DNA from: Roseiarcus sp963816065
Lineage (GTDB): Bacteria > Pseudomonadota > Alphaproteobacteria > Rhizobiales > Beijerinckiaceae
Reading direction: 5' to 3'
DNA: 64,000 bases
Assembly (NCBI GenBank): GCA_963816065.1
Contig: CAWFJG010000007.1
Span: 62,001 to 126,000, forward strand
Made by a program: the position numbers and the translations under genes. Below are positions 30,873 to 39,537 of the stretch, in pieces; the first letter of the stretch is position 1, and every line of letters starts with the position of its first letter. The notes under the pieces are model-generated. The model was not told the DNA's origin and searched no databases. It was given only the letters and a program-made list of their open reading frames with translations.

Positions 30873-31041
30873 CGTGCTGTCCTCGCTGTCGATTTGCGCA
30901 TGAGCTAACATGCCAATCTGGACGCGCCAAGTCTCGATGCCGTGATGGTCACCCGCTCCATCCCGCCGGACGGGGTTGCCGCTCGGCGACGTTTGTGAGC
31001 AATGTCCCGGCCGTTCGAACAGCCGACCTCAGGAGCCCCGA

Positions 31042-31704
31042 ATGGCTTTCGCTTCTCTTCGCCGTCTCGTCGGCGCCGCCCTCGTTTTAGCGGCGGCGCT
31101 TGCCTCTGGCGCCGGCGCTTCCGCAGCCGACGCGCCGCAGCCCGATCGTACCGTCGATATGGCCAAGATGTTGCAGACGCCGCCGGGCGCGCTGCCGGAT
31201 CTCGCGATTGGCGATCCGAATGGCGTCCCCGTCATCGAGTACGGATCGCTGACCTGCCCACATTGCGCAATATTCAGCAAGGAGACGCTGCCGCAGCTCA
31301 AGAAAGTCTATATCGACGACGGTAAGGTTCGCTTCATTTTCCGCGAATTATCCCGCAACACGCTCGATGTCGCGGGCTTCGTGCTCGCCCGCTGCCTCGG
31401 CGACGACAAAGCGTTTGCGGCCGACGAGTTGCTGTTCGCCGAGCAGGACAAATGGGCCTTCGTCGACAAGCCGCTCGAGCCGCTGATCGCCGCCATGCGC
31501 GCGACCGGCATGACCAAGGACCAGGCGACCCAGTGCCTCAGCAACCAGAAGCTGGCCGACGGCCTCGTCGCAATCACCAAGCGCGCAAACGACGAGATCA
31601 AGCTCACCGGCACCCCAACTTTCGTCATCGACAGCAAGGTGTACGGCGGCGAACTGTCTTTCGACCAGTTAAAGGCGATCCTGGACCCGCTGGTGAAAAA
31701 ATAG
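31042..31704 (+). CDS. DsbA-family thiol:disulfide oxidoreductase
   Basis: The 220-residue protein has a signal peptide (LVGAALVLAAALASGAGASAADA) and a thioredoxin fold with the active-site CPHC at residues 72-75, within VIEYGSLTCPHCAIFSKE. The DsbA helical insertion and the cis-Pro loop LTGTPTFVIDSKVYGGE are present. It should introduce or shuffle disulfide bonds in periplasmic proteins. AGGAG precedes the ATG at 31042. It stands alone between the aldo/keto reductase and the nrsF-sigF operon. Confidence 0.92.
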   Translation: MAFASLRRLVGAALVLAAALASGAGASAADAPQPDRTVDMAKMLQTPPGALPDLAIGDPNGVPVIEYGSLTCPHCAIFSKETLPQLKKVYIDDGKVRFIFRELSRNTLDVAGFVLARCLGDDKAFAADELLFAEQDKWAFVDKPLEPLIAAMRATGMTKDQATQCLSNQKLADGLVAITKRANDEIKLTGTPTFVIDSKVYGGELSFDQLKAILDPLVKK

Positions 31705-31733
31705 GTCTCGCGTGGGGAGAGGCCGCTACGATC

Positions 31734-32372
31734 TCACCAGGCCAGAAACCGCCGGCCGGCCCAGTCGCCCACGGCTGCGCACACGAGCGTCGCCAAAGGG
31801 TACCAAGTGGCGACAAACAACGGCGAATCGTCCGGGCAATGCGACGCATAGAGAAACGCGGCAATTCCCGCCGCGGCGGCGCCCGCGAGCGCCCCCGTCA
31901 ACCCCGGATATTGCGGCGCTCCTGCCCGTAGCGCCACAATGAGCGCAGCCAGGATCGGCGCGGCCATCATCGGGATCATCGTCGTGCAATAGCGCATATT
32001 CTGGCCCACGAGGCGAGGCAGCCATTCGTCCCGCGGCACGACGATCAGTTCGACGACCACCGCTGCGGCGAGAAGCAAGAGCGGGGCGAACAGCCAAAGC
32101 GCCAGCGCGCCCGGCTTCGCGTCAGGCCGAGCAAGCCGCACAACGAGAAACACCGAGGGCAAGGCGAGCGCCAGCGAATCGACAAACTTGAGATCGAAGC
32201 GGATTGTGCCGAGCGCTTCGGCAAAATCTGGGCGGGGCGCGAGGACCAAGGCAAAGAGGACAAGCGCCCCGACCACGCCAAGCGCGAGCGCCGCGGCAAT
32301 TCGGCGGCCGAGATGGATCGGCTCGGCAACGGGGTCGGAGGCCAGCGCCGCAATGAGCTCGGAAGTCTTCAC
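31734..32372 (-). CDS. nrsF: NrsF-type membrane anti-sigma factor (DUF1109)
   Basis: The 212-residue protein begins MKTSELIAALASDPVAEP and has six hydrophobic segments starting near residue 26. The pattern SELI..La.d..P and DFxxxxxTxRFDLKF between helices is that of DUF1109/NrsF, the cognate anti-sigma of alphaproteobacterial SigF (ECF16). Its start overlaps the end of the sigma gene by four bases (ATGA), so the two are translationally coupled. It holds SigF inactive at the membrane until oxidative or metal stress; this role is known from Caulobacter. Confidence 0.88.
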   Translation of the reverse strand: MKTSELIAALASDPVAEPIHLGRRIAAALALGVVGALVLFALVLAPRPDFAEALGTIRFDLKFVDSLALALPSVFLVVRLARPDAKPGALALWLFAPLLLLAAAVVVELIVVPRDEWLPRLVGQNMRYCTTMIPMMAAPILAALIVALRAGAPQYPGLTGALAGAAAAGIAAFLYASHCPDDSPLFVATWYPLATLVCAAVGDWAGRRFLAW

Positions 32373-32938
32373 GACACGGACCTCCGCCAGGCGGCGCCGA
32401 GCGACTTCAGCGCCCGGTGGAGCGCAACCCGCACCGCGACCTCGGTCATGTCGAGTCGCGAGGCGGTCGTGGCGATCGACTGCCCGTCGAGCGAGATTGA
32501 CTGGACGATGTCGCGCTGGCGGGGATTGAGCGCCTCCATCAGCTTTTTGGCGTCGCTGATCGCGTGCGGGTCCTCCGCCTCGGGCGCGGCAAGGAATTCC
32601 TCAAAGTCCTCAATTGGCTCGGCGCGACGCGCGCCCCGCCTTCGCATCGCATCGATGATCTTGTGGCGAGCGACGGCGTTCACCCAAGGTCCGAGCTTTT
32701 GGCCCGGGTCCCAGGTGTGGCGTTTCAGATGGATCGCCAGCAACGTCTCCTGCACCGCATCCTCGATATCCGCGTCGCCCAGCCTGGCCCTTGCGAAGGC
32801 TGCGCGCGCCATCGCCCGCACGGACCGACCTATCTCTTCCAGAAGGCGGCGGTAAACAGGCTCGTCGCCTGCCATCGCGGCCTTCATCATTGTCGACCAG
32901 CGGTCGTCCGAAACGCTGTCGGCCGACAAGGCGCGCAT
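32369..32938 (-). CDS. sigF: SigF-type (ECF16) sigma factor
   Basis: The 189-residue protein has sigma region 2 (ARLGDADIEDAVQETLLAIHLKRHTWDPGQKLGPWVNAVARHKIIDAMRRRG) and region 4 (LNPRQRDIVQSISLDGQSIATTASRLDMTEVAVRVALHRALKSL). The SIxLDGxSIxxTAxxLxMTExAVRVxLHR pattern is characteristic of ECF16/SigF. NrsF follows directly. The ATG at 32938 lies within a few bases of a GTAACG...CGAA promoter-like motif, so the true start may be a downstream ATG (32890 or 32887), or the transcript may be leaderless. Confidence 0.88.
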   Translation of the reverse strand: MRALSADSVSDDRWSTMMKAAMAGDEPVYRRLLEEIGRSVRAMARAAFARARLGDADIEDAVQETLLAIHLKRHTWDPGQKLGPWVNAVARHKIIDAMRRRGARRAEPIEDFEEFLAAPEAEDPHAISDAKKLMEALNPRQRDIVQSISLDGQSIATTASRLDMTEVAVRVALHRALKSLGAAWRRSVS

Positions 32939-32944
32939 AAGATG

Positions 32945-32969
32945 TTCGCTCCAAAGCGGCTTGCGTTAC
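32945..32969 (-). promoter_or_regulatory. Putative SigF-dependent promoter of sigF
   Basis: Reading leftward, GTAACG (32969-32964) is followed after 15 bases by CGAA (32948-32945). Caulobacter SigF recognises GTAACC with a CGAA -10 element, so this looks like an autoregulated promoter. It lies only 7 bases before the annotated ATG. Confidence 0.5.
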
Positions 32970-33234
32970 GGGTTCGCCCAGCCATTTTGACAGAGCGATC
33001 GCCGGGAAAGGCGCAGCCAGCGTCTAGCACAGCGAGCGGGCGGCGGCGAAGTCCGTCGCGCAAATGATGTGGCGCGGTCGCCTGAGGCCCCACGTTTGTG
33101 ACGGAATTGCAACGGCTTGAGGGCATCCTCGGGCTATTGACGCGGCGCAAAAGCCATGGCTTTAACCCGCTTGGGACGCGGAAGAGCGCCTGGCTTCCGG
33201 CGGGCTCCTGGCGTCGATGAGGAGAGACGACGCC

Positions 33235-34668
33235 ATGTCGCACTGGCCTATCTACGGTCGTATCGAAGGCGCGATCGTGATGATCGGGTTCGGATCGATC
33301 GGCAAGGGAACCCTGCCGCTGATCGAGCGCCATTTCGAGTTCGACAGGGACCATTTCTACGTCATCGACCCGAACGACTCCGACCGCAAACTGCTCGACG
33401 AGCGCGGCGTCAAATTCGTCCACCTCGGCCTCGACAGGGACAATTATCGCCAGGTCCTGGAAAAGTATCTGAGGGCCGGAAACGGCCAGGGTTTCTGCGT
33501 CAACTTGTCGGTCGACACCTCCTCGCTCGACATCATGCGACGCGCGCGCGAACTCGGCGCGCTCTACGTCGACACCGTCGTCGAGCCGTGGCCGGGCTTC
33601 TACTTCTCCAAATCCGTCGACAACGAGGCGCGCACCAACTACGCGCTGCGGGAGACGGTGCTCGAGGAACGGCGCAAGAATCCCGGCGGGCCGACCGCCG
33701 TCTCCTGCTGCGGCGCCAATCCGGGCATGGTGTCCTGGTTCGTCAAGCAGGCATTGCTCAATCTCGCGGCCGACATCGGCAAGACAGCGGCCGATCCGCG
33801 AACGCGGGAGGACTGGGGAAAGCTGGCGCAGGCCCTCGGGGTCAAGGGCGTGCACATCGCCGAGCGCGACACCCAGCGGGCGAAGCATCCGAAGCCGCGC
33901 AACGTGTTCGTCAACACCTGGTCGGTCGAGGGGTTCCTGTCGGAAGGCATGCAACCGGCCGAACTCGGCTGGGGCACGCACGAGACGTGGGCGCCGGCGA
34001 ACGCGGGCTTCCACAAGACCGGCTGCGGGGCGGCGATCTACATCAACCAGCCCGGCGCCAACACCCGCGTCCGCTCCTGGACGCCGACGGCGCGCGGCCA
34101 GTTCGGCTTCTTGGTCACCCACAACGAGTCGATCTCGATCGCCGACTATTACACGGTGCGCAACGAAAAGGGCGAGGCCGTCTACCGCCCGACCTGCCAC
34201 TACGCCTATCACCCCTGCGACGACGCGGTGCTGTCTTTGCACGAGCTGTTCGGCCGGGCGGGTCAGATCCAGAGCGCCCAGCACATCCTCACCGAGGCGG
34301 AGATCGCCAACGGGATCGACGAGCTCGGCGTGCTTCTCTACGGCCACGCCCGCAACGCCTACTGGTATGGCTCGCAGCTTTCGGTCGAGGAGACCCGTGA
34401 CCTCGCGCCTTACCAGAACGCGACCGGCATGCAGGTGACGAGCGCCGTCCTCGCCGGCATGGTCTGGGCGCTCGAGAACCCGAAGGCCGGCATCGTCGAG
34501 GCCGACGAGGTCGACTTCCGCCGCTGCCTCGAAGTCCAGCGCCCCTATCTCGGGCCCGTCGTCGGCGTCTATACCGACTGGACGCCGCTCGATAACCGCC
34601 CCGGCCTGTTCCCCGAGGACATCGACGAGAGCGATCCCTGGCAGTTCCGCAACGTGTTGGCGCGCTAA
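33235..34668 (+). CDS. hss: Homospermidine synthase
   Basis: The product begins MSHWPIYGRIEGAIVMIGFGSIGKG, with the Rossmann GxGxxG motif at about residues 19-24. It continues AVSCCGANPGMVSWFVKQALL and GWGTHETW, and ends PLDNRPGLFPEDIDESDPWQF. These are the markers of alphaproteobacterial homospermidine synthase, which joins putrescine units with NAD as hydride carrier. I take the ATG at 33235, preceded by GGAGAG, over 33217. The length of 477 residues is normal. Homospermidine is a main polyamine in many Rhizobiales. Confidence 0.95.
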   Translation: MSHWPIYGRIEGAIVMIGFGSIGKGTLPLIERHFEFDRDHFYVIDPNDSDRKLLDERGVKFVHLGLDRDNYRQVLEKYLRAGNGQGFCVNLSVDTSSLDIMRRARELGALYVDTVVEPWPGFYFSKSVDNEARTNYALRETVLEERRKNPGGPTAVSCCGANPGMVSWFVKQALLNLAADIGKTAADPRTREDWGKLAQALGVKGVHIAERDTQRAKHPKPRNVFVNTWSVEGFLSEGMQPAELGWGTHETWAPANAGFHKTGCGAAIYINQPGANTRVRSWTPTARGQFGFLVTHNESISIADYYTVRNEKGEAVYRPTCHYAYHPCDDAVLSLHELFGRAGQIQSAQHILTEAEIANGIDELGVLLYGHARNAYWYGSQLSVEETRDLAPYQNATGMQVTSAVLAGMVWALENPKAGIVEADEVDFRRCLEVQRPYLGPVVGVYTDWTPLDNRPGLFPEDIDESDPWQFRNVLAR

Positions 34669-34675
34669 CGACGGT

Positions 34676-34795
34676 TTAGCGCCGTTTTATCGACCGGGCC
34701 TCTATCGATCAAGGACTTGCGGGCCGCCTTATCGACCGCGGCCGGACGCCGATTTGCGAATAATATAACATTGTAGATATGTTCATTATTGCGCC
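34676..34795 (+). repeat. Dispersed intergenic element, copy 2, with AT-rich inverted repeat
   Basis: This is the second copy of the element described at 10670. TTAGCGCCGTTTTATCGACC and the following GGGCCTC match copy 1 except for one T. The end of the element contains an AT-rich inverted repeat (AATAATATAACAT and ATGTTCATTATT, 34759-34790, with a short loop). The copy fills the gap between hss and apt. Confidence 0.55.
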
Positions 34796-34844
34796 GGCCG
34801 AGGGGTCGCGCGGACGGCGCAATTGGTTTAGACACCGGCTCGCC

Positions 34845-35375
34845 ATGAACGACCTTGCCGACTCGATCCGCACGATTCCGGACTACCCCAAGCCCGGGAT
34901 CCTGTTTCGCGACATCACCACGCTGCTCGGCGACGCGAGAGCGTTTCGCCGGGCCGTGGACGAACTTGTCCAGCCCTGGGCGGGGGAGAAGATCGAGAAG
35001 GTGGCGGGGATCGAGGCGCGCGGCTTCATCCTCGGCGGCGCGGTCGCTCATCAGCTTTCGGCCGGCTTCGTGCCGGTGCGCAAGAAGGGCAAGCTGCCGC
35101 ACGCGACCGTGTCGATCGCCTATTCGCTGGAATACGGCGTCGACCAGATGGAGATGCACAGGGACGCGGTCAGGCTTGGCGAGCGGGTGATCCTGGTCGA
35201 CGACCTGATCGCCACCGGCGGCACGGCGGTCGGCGCGGTCCAGCTCCTGCGCCAGCTCGGCGCCGACGTGGTCGCCGCCTGCTTCGTCATCGACCTGCCC
35301 GACCTCGGCGGCGCGAAGAAGCTCGCCGACCTCGACGTGCCGGTGCGCGCGCTGATGGCTTTCGCGGGGCATTAG
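34845..35375 (+). CDS. apt: Adenine phosphoribosyltransferase
   Basis: The 176-residue enzyme has IRTIPDYPKPGILFRDITTLLGD at the start, GIEARGFILGGAVAHQL, the EYGVDQMEMHRDA hood segment, and the PRPP-binding loop VILVDDLIATGGTAVGA. It salvages adenine to AMP with PRPP. The ATG at 34845 gives the standard length; the upstream ATG at 34779 lies inside the AT-rich repeat and is rejected. Confidence 0.96.
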   Translation: MNDLADSIRTIPDYPKPGILFRDITTLLGDARAFRRAVDELVQPWAGEKIEKVAGIEARGFILGGAVAHQLSAGFVPVRKKGKLPHATVSIAYSLEYGVDQMEMHRDAVRLGERVILVDDLIATGGTAVGAVQLLRQLGADVVAACFVIDLPDLGGAKKLADLDVPVRALMAFAGH

Positions 35376-35449
35376 GGCCCTGACGCCGAGCTTGCCGCCG
35401 CCGTCGCCCCGCTGACGCTTTGGCCCCGGCGAGCCGGCGCCGTCACCGT

Positions 35450-36149
35450 CTACGCCACCAGTTTTTCCACCTTTGCGAAGGCGCTCAGCCTGAGCCAGCC
35501 GCCGACGGCGGCCTCAAGCTGCCGGTCCCCGGTGATAACGAGCCTCTTCTGGTCCTTGGCGCGCTCCACGGTGATATAGCCCATCCAGATTTCGGTCATG
35601 GTCCTCAGGTCGGTCGACAGGTAGAGATCGACATCGAACCCGGGATCGACCGAGCACAAATCGACGTACCCGTCCGGCTCCACGACCAGCCACCAGTTCC
35701 GCCGGGCCTCCGGGAGTTGATTGAAGATGACCTGGATGGTGTTTCTCCGACGGCGGCATGGGCGCCGGGTTGATGTTGCGCCGCATGTCCCACATGAGAA
35801 GGTTGACATCGAGGTTCGCCAGCGTCGCTTCCGTCTCGATCCACCTGTGGCCCCACACGCCCACCGCTTCGATGATCGGCTGCAGCGCCCGCCCCGCCTC
35901 GGTCAGCCGGTACTCGAATAAATCCGGTTCGCCCGCCACCCGGGATCGCGAGACAATTCCCGCGGCTTCAAGGTCCTTCAGGCGCTTCGACAGGAGAGCG
36001 GGCGACATTCTGGGCACGCCGCGTCGCAAATCATTGAAGCGGGTCGAGCCGACGACGAGCTCGCGAAGGAGCACGAGGGTCCACCGAGCGCCGAGGATCT
36101 CCGCCGCCATCGCCACCGGACAGAACTGTTTGTAACCGCTTTCGGTCAT
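35450..36149 (-). CDS. HxlR-family transcriptional regulator with SCP2-like C-terminal domain, frameshift
   Basis: The N-terminal 110 residues are an HxlR winged helix: KQFCPVAMAAEILGARWTLVLLRELVVGSTRFNDLRRGVPRMSPALLSKRLKDLEAAGIV. The frame switches near 35743 (one extra base), after PAPMPPS. The second frame continues NTIQVIFNQLPEARRNWWLVVEPDGYVDLC to the stop at 35450, giving about 232 residues. Two-domain HxlR regulators with this sterol-carrier-like tail are a known group. It is divergent from the flavoprotein oxidase gene, which it may control. Confidence 0.85.
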
Positions 36150-36384
36150 CGGTCGCTCCCGATCAGGTTTGTCGTCCTCCACCTCTGGACAAATACGCCG
36201 CGCGGACAATCCCGGCTAGTTCAGAAACTATACCGCACTCGATTCAGTTCGTGAACTAGCCGTCCTTGCAAAGATACGGGATTCTCTCCACGCGACCGTT
36301 CGCAGCAAACCGGACCGAAGAAGGCCGCGCCAGGCGTTCGGCGCAAAGAATGAATTGCCGAGGCTAAGTCTAGAGGAGACAACG

Positions 36385-37809
36385 ATGACAACTTCACTGA
36401 CGAGCGAACGCAAAAACGCAGCCGAAACGATTCCGGCGGCCGTTGTCGCCGCATTGCGCGGCAAGATGCGCGGCCCCGTCGCAGCGCCTGGAGAGGAGGG
36501 CTACGAGGAAGCCCGGACGATCTGGAATGCAATGATCCAACGGTCGCCGGCTCTCGTGGCGCGCTGCCTCGACGCCGCCGACGTCGCCAATGCCGTCAGG
36601 GCTGCGCGCGACGAAAATCTGCTCCTCGCTGTGCGCGGCGGCGGCCACAACATAGCCGGCAACGCAATCTGCGACGGCGGTCTGTTGATCGACCTGTCGT
36701 TGATGAAGTCGGTGCGCATCGATCCAGCCACGCGCACGGCTCGGGTCGAGCCCGGCGCGACCCTGGCGGACTTCGACAGAGAGGCGCAGGCGTTCGCGCT
36801 GGCGACGCCGCTCGGGATCAATTCGACCACTGGCGTCGCTGGCCTCACCCTTGGCGGCGGCTTCGGCTGGACCACGCGCAAGTTCGGGCTGACCATCGAC
36901 AATCTCATTTCGGCCGACGTCGTGACCGCCGACGGCAAGCTCGTCTGCGCCAGCGACAAAGAGAACCCCGATCTGTTCTGGGCCTTGCGGGGCGGCGGCG
37001 GCAATTTCGGCGTCGTCACGGGGTTCGAGTTCAGGCTCCATCCGCTCGGCCCCGAGGTCCTGTCGGGGCTGGTCGTGCATCCGCTCGAGCGGGCGGAAGA
37101 GCTGTTGCCCGAATTCCGGCGCATCGTCGAAGCGGCCCCGGACGAGCTCACGATCTGGGCCGTCATGCGAAAGGCGCCGCCGCTGCCTTTCCTGCCGTCG
37201 GACTGGCACGGTCGCGAGGTTCTCATCTTCGCGGCCTGCTATAGCGGCGATATGAAGGAAGGCGAGGAAGCGACCCGCGCGTTGCGCGCTCTCGGGCGCC
37301 CGATCGCCGACGTCATCTCTCCCCATCCTTTTGCCGCCTGGCAGGCCGCTTTCGATCCGTTGCTCACGCCGGGCGCTCGCAACTACTGGAAGAGCCAGGA
37401 CTTCGCAGCGCTTCCGGACGCGGCGATCAAGATCATGGTCGACGCTGTCTCGCGACATGCCATCGCCGGAATGCGAGGTCTTCATCGCGCATCTCGGCGG
37501 GGCCATGACGCGCGTCCTCCGGACGCGACAGCCTGGCGACACCGCGAGCCCCACTTCACGATGAACGCCCACACGCGCTGGCGCGACAAGGCGCAGGATC
37601 AAGCTTGCATCGCCTGGGCTCGCCAGCTGTCAGACGCGGTCGCGCCCTTCGCCTCCGGAAGCGTCTACGTCAATTTCATGCCCGCGGACGAAATTGACAG
37701 GGTCGACAAGGCATATGGCGCGAACTATCGCCGCCTGGCCGAAATCAAGCGGCGGTACGATCCCGACAACCTGTTCCGCATGAATCACAACATCCGGCCT
37801 AGGGCCTAG
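36385..37809 (+). CDS. FAD-linked oxidase, berberine-bridge-enzyme type, internal double frameshift
   Basis: The 474-residue flavoprotein has the FAD domain with AVRGGGHNIAGNAICDGGLLIDLS (the His that binds FAD covalently) and STTGVAGLTLGGGFGWTTRKFGLTIDNL. The second conserved Cys is replaced by Ala-Gly, so only one covalent link is expected. It ends with the BBE C-terminal segment YVNFMPADEIDRVDKAYG and NLFRMNHNI. Between about 37455 and 37535 the frame reads oddly, while the +1 frame gives MPSPECEVFIAHLGGAMTRV, the expected continuation. Two compensating indels therefore garble about 25 residues. The ATG at 36385 follows GAGGAGA. Confidence 0.9.
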   Translation: MTTSLTSERKNAAETIPAAVVAALRGKMRGPVAAPGEEGYEEARTIWNAMIQRSPALVARCLDAADVANAVRAARDENLLLAVRGGGHNIAGNAICDGGLLIDLSLMKSVRIDPATRTARVEPGATLADFDREAQAFALATPLGINSTTGVAGLTLGGGFGWTTRKFGLTIDNLISADVVTADGKLVCASDKENPDLFWALRGGGGNFGVVTGFEFRLHPLGPEVLSGLVVHPLERAEELLPEFRRIVEAAPDELTIWAVMRKAPPLPFLPSDWHGREVLIFAACYSGDMKEGEEATRALRALGRPIADVISPHPFAAWQAAFDPLLTPGARNYWKSQDFAALPDAAIKIMVDAVSRHAIAGMRGLHRASRRGHDARPPDATAWRHREPHFTMNAHTRWRDKAQDQACIAWARQLSDAVAPFASGSVYVNFMPADEIDRVDKAYGANYRRLAEIKRRYDPDNLFRMNHNIRPRA

Positions 37810-37840
37810 GGGGCCGCCGCGCCAACGGAGGAGACGACTC

Positions 37841-38659
37841 GTGCCAATATTCATGGATCGCCACGACATGAGCGGCCTGACCCGGGCGGACGTCGCCAGC
37901 GCCCACAACAAGGACATAGAAATCCAGGACCGCTACGGCGTGAAATACATGGCCTATTGGTTCGACGAACAGGGCGGCGGCGCTTTCTGCCTCGTCGACG
38001 CGCCGGACGAAGCGACGGCCGAGCAGGTGCATCGCGAGGCGCACGGCGAGATCGCCTCCGCAATCGTTCCCGTTGATCTCGCTGCGGTCGAGGCGTTTCT
38101 CGGACGCATCGGCGATCCCCGCGCGGCGCCGGGAAGCGCCGCGCGAGCCAACGATTCCGGGCTCCGCGCCATCATGTTCACCGACATTGTCGGTTCGACC
38201 GAGATGACGATGCGTCTCGGCGACCGCGCAGCGCTCGAACTGGTGAGGGCGCATGACGCCATGGTTCGCCGGGGGCTCGACGCCTACGGCGGCCGCGAGG
38301 TCAAGCACACCGGCGACGGCATCATGGCCTCCTTCGACATTGTGGCGAACGCCGTGCGTGGCGCCGCCGACATCCAGCGCCGTTTTGCCGCGTTCAACGC
38401 CGACGCCTCCGAGAGCTTGAGCGTTCGGATCGGCGTTCACGCCGGCGAACCGGTCACGGAGCACAACGACCTGTTCGGCGCGGCCGTGCAACTGGCCTAC
38501 CGGCTGTGCAGCGAAGCCGAGGCCAACGGCATCGTCGTCTCGGGACTCGTGCGGGATCTGTGCGAGGAGGATGCCGCGCGCTTCGTGCCGCTCGGCGAGC
38601 GGCGGCTCAAGGGCTTCGCGGACCCGATTCAGGCGTTCCGGTTTGAATGGCGGAGCTAA
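37841..38659 (+). CDS. DUF4242 (nickel-binding SCO4226-like) domain fused to class III nucleotidyl cyclase
   Basis: Residues 1-90 match the DUF4242/SCO4226 fold: MPIFMDRHDMSGLTRADVASAH, YMAYWFDEQGGGAFCLVDAP and VHREAHG. Residues about 108-270 are a class III adenylyl/guanylyl cyclase domain with RAIMFTDIVGSTEM (metal Asp115), GREVKHTGDGIMASF (Asp159), and VRIGVHAGEP. The GTG at 37841 follows GGAGGAG. The combination suggests cyclic nucleotide synthesis gated by metal or ligand binding to the N-domain, which is inference. It sits 31 bases after the flavoprotein oxidase and could be co-transcribed. Confidence 0.88.
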   Translation: MPIFMDRHDMSGLTRADVASAHNKDIEIQDRYGVKYMAYWFDEQGGGAFCLVDAPDEATAEQVHREAHGEIASAIVPVDLAAVEAFLGRIGDPRAAPGSAARANDSGLRAIMFTDIVGSTEMTMRLGDRAALELVRAHDAMVRRGLDAYGGREVKHTGDGIMASFDIVANAVRGAADIQRRFAAFNADASESLSVRIGVHAGEPVTEHNDLFGAAVQLAYRLCSEAEANGIVVSGLVRDLCEEDAARFVPLGERRLKGFADPIQAFRFEWRS

Positions 38660-38757
38660 TAGATGGCCGGCCGAGAGGGCGGGAGGCTCGCCACCCCTCC
38701 CAAAGAGGTTCGTTGCGACGCGTTCGGCATGGCTGCGAGCGCTCGCGCTTGACCAAG

Positions 38758-38785
38758 TTGACCAACTGCTCCGTCCGAGTACGCT
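38758..38785 (+). promoter_or_regulatory. Promoter of phd-vapC, probably leaderless transcript
   Basis: TTGACC (38758-38763) and TACGCT (38780-38785) are separated by 16 bases. A second TTGACCAA directly upstream (38749-38756) makes a tandem repeat that may bind the antitoxin. The ATG at 38792 lies at the expected transcription start, and there is no ribosome site. Confidence 0.45.
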
Positions 38786-38791
38786 AAGCGC

Positions 38792-39031
38792 ATGCCTCGC
38801 ACGGTCAATCTTTACGAAGCCAAGACCCATCTTTCCGCCCTCGTCGACGCCGCCGAGCAGGGCGAGGAGATCATCATTGCGAAGAATGGCGTGGCCAAAG
38901 CGCGCCTTGCGCCGATTGCCAAACCACCCCAGGTGTGCAGGCCATCCGGGGCGATGAAAATCACCTATATCGCTGATGACTTCGACGACACGGACCAACA
39001 GGTCATCCGCGATTTCGAAGGCTCGGATTGA
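38792..39031 (+). CDS. Phd/YefM-family antitoxin
   Basis: The 79-residue protein begins MPRTVNLYEAKTHLSALVDAAEQGEEIIIAKNGVAKARLAPI, the standard Phd/YefM DNA-binding fold. The acidic C-terminus (DDFDDTDQQVIRDFEGSD) should wrap the toxin. The stop codon overlaps the TTG start of the downstream PIN toxin. It neutralises VapC and represses the operon. Confidence 0.92.
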   Translation: MPRTVNLYEAKTHLSALVDAAEQGEEIIIAKNGVAKARLAPIAKPPQVCRPSGAMKITYIADDFDDTDQQVIRDFEGSD

Positions 39032-39411
39032 GCTTCTTGCTCGACACCCATGTTTTCCTCTGGTTCGACCTCGGCCCGCCGCGTCTCTCAGAACGGACGC
39101 GCTCTTTGATCTCGCGGACCGAGCAAATCGTATATGTCAGCGCCGTCTCATTCTGGGAAATCGCTATCAAGCGGCGCGATGGAAAGCTCATCTACGACGG
39201 GGCGCCGCGAACGGCAGCCGCAGACGCGGGCCTTGTCGAACTCGACATCGACGCGGCCGACGCGGAGAGGGCCGGCGCCCTCGACTGGAGGTATCGCGAT
39301 CCCTTCGACCGCATGCTGGTCGCGCAATGTTTGAATCGTTCGCTGACGCTGGTGACGGCCGACGCGAAGCTGCGGACGCGAGACGACGTCCCGGTGCTAT
39401 GGGCCGTATGA
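39028..39411 (+). CDS. vapC: VapC-like PIN-domain toxin
   Basis: The 127-residue protein is a PIN ribonuclease: LLDTHVFLWF with Asp6, SFWEIAIK with Glu44, and YRDPFDRMLVAQ with Asp91 and Asp94, then VTADAKL. Start is TTG, overlapping the antitoxin stop. VapC toxins cleave tRNA or rRNA; the target here is unknown. Confidence 0.92.
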   Translation: MSFLLDTHVFLWFDLGPPRLSERTRSLISRTEQIVYVSAVSFWEIAIKRRDGKLIYDGAPRTAAADAGLVELDIDAADAERAGALDWRYRDPFDRMLVAQCLNRSLTLVTADAKLRTRDDVPVLWAV

Positions 39412-39537
39412 CGGGTTTCGCGTCCCGGGCGCGGGCGGCGCCGGACCCGCGCCGCCGGCTCTCTCGAACGGACCGCCATTGACAACTCGCCCCCTGTCGA
39501 GACAAACCCCTCGCCCGCAACAGGCTCAGGGATCCCC

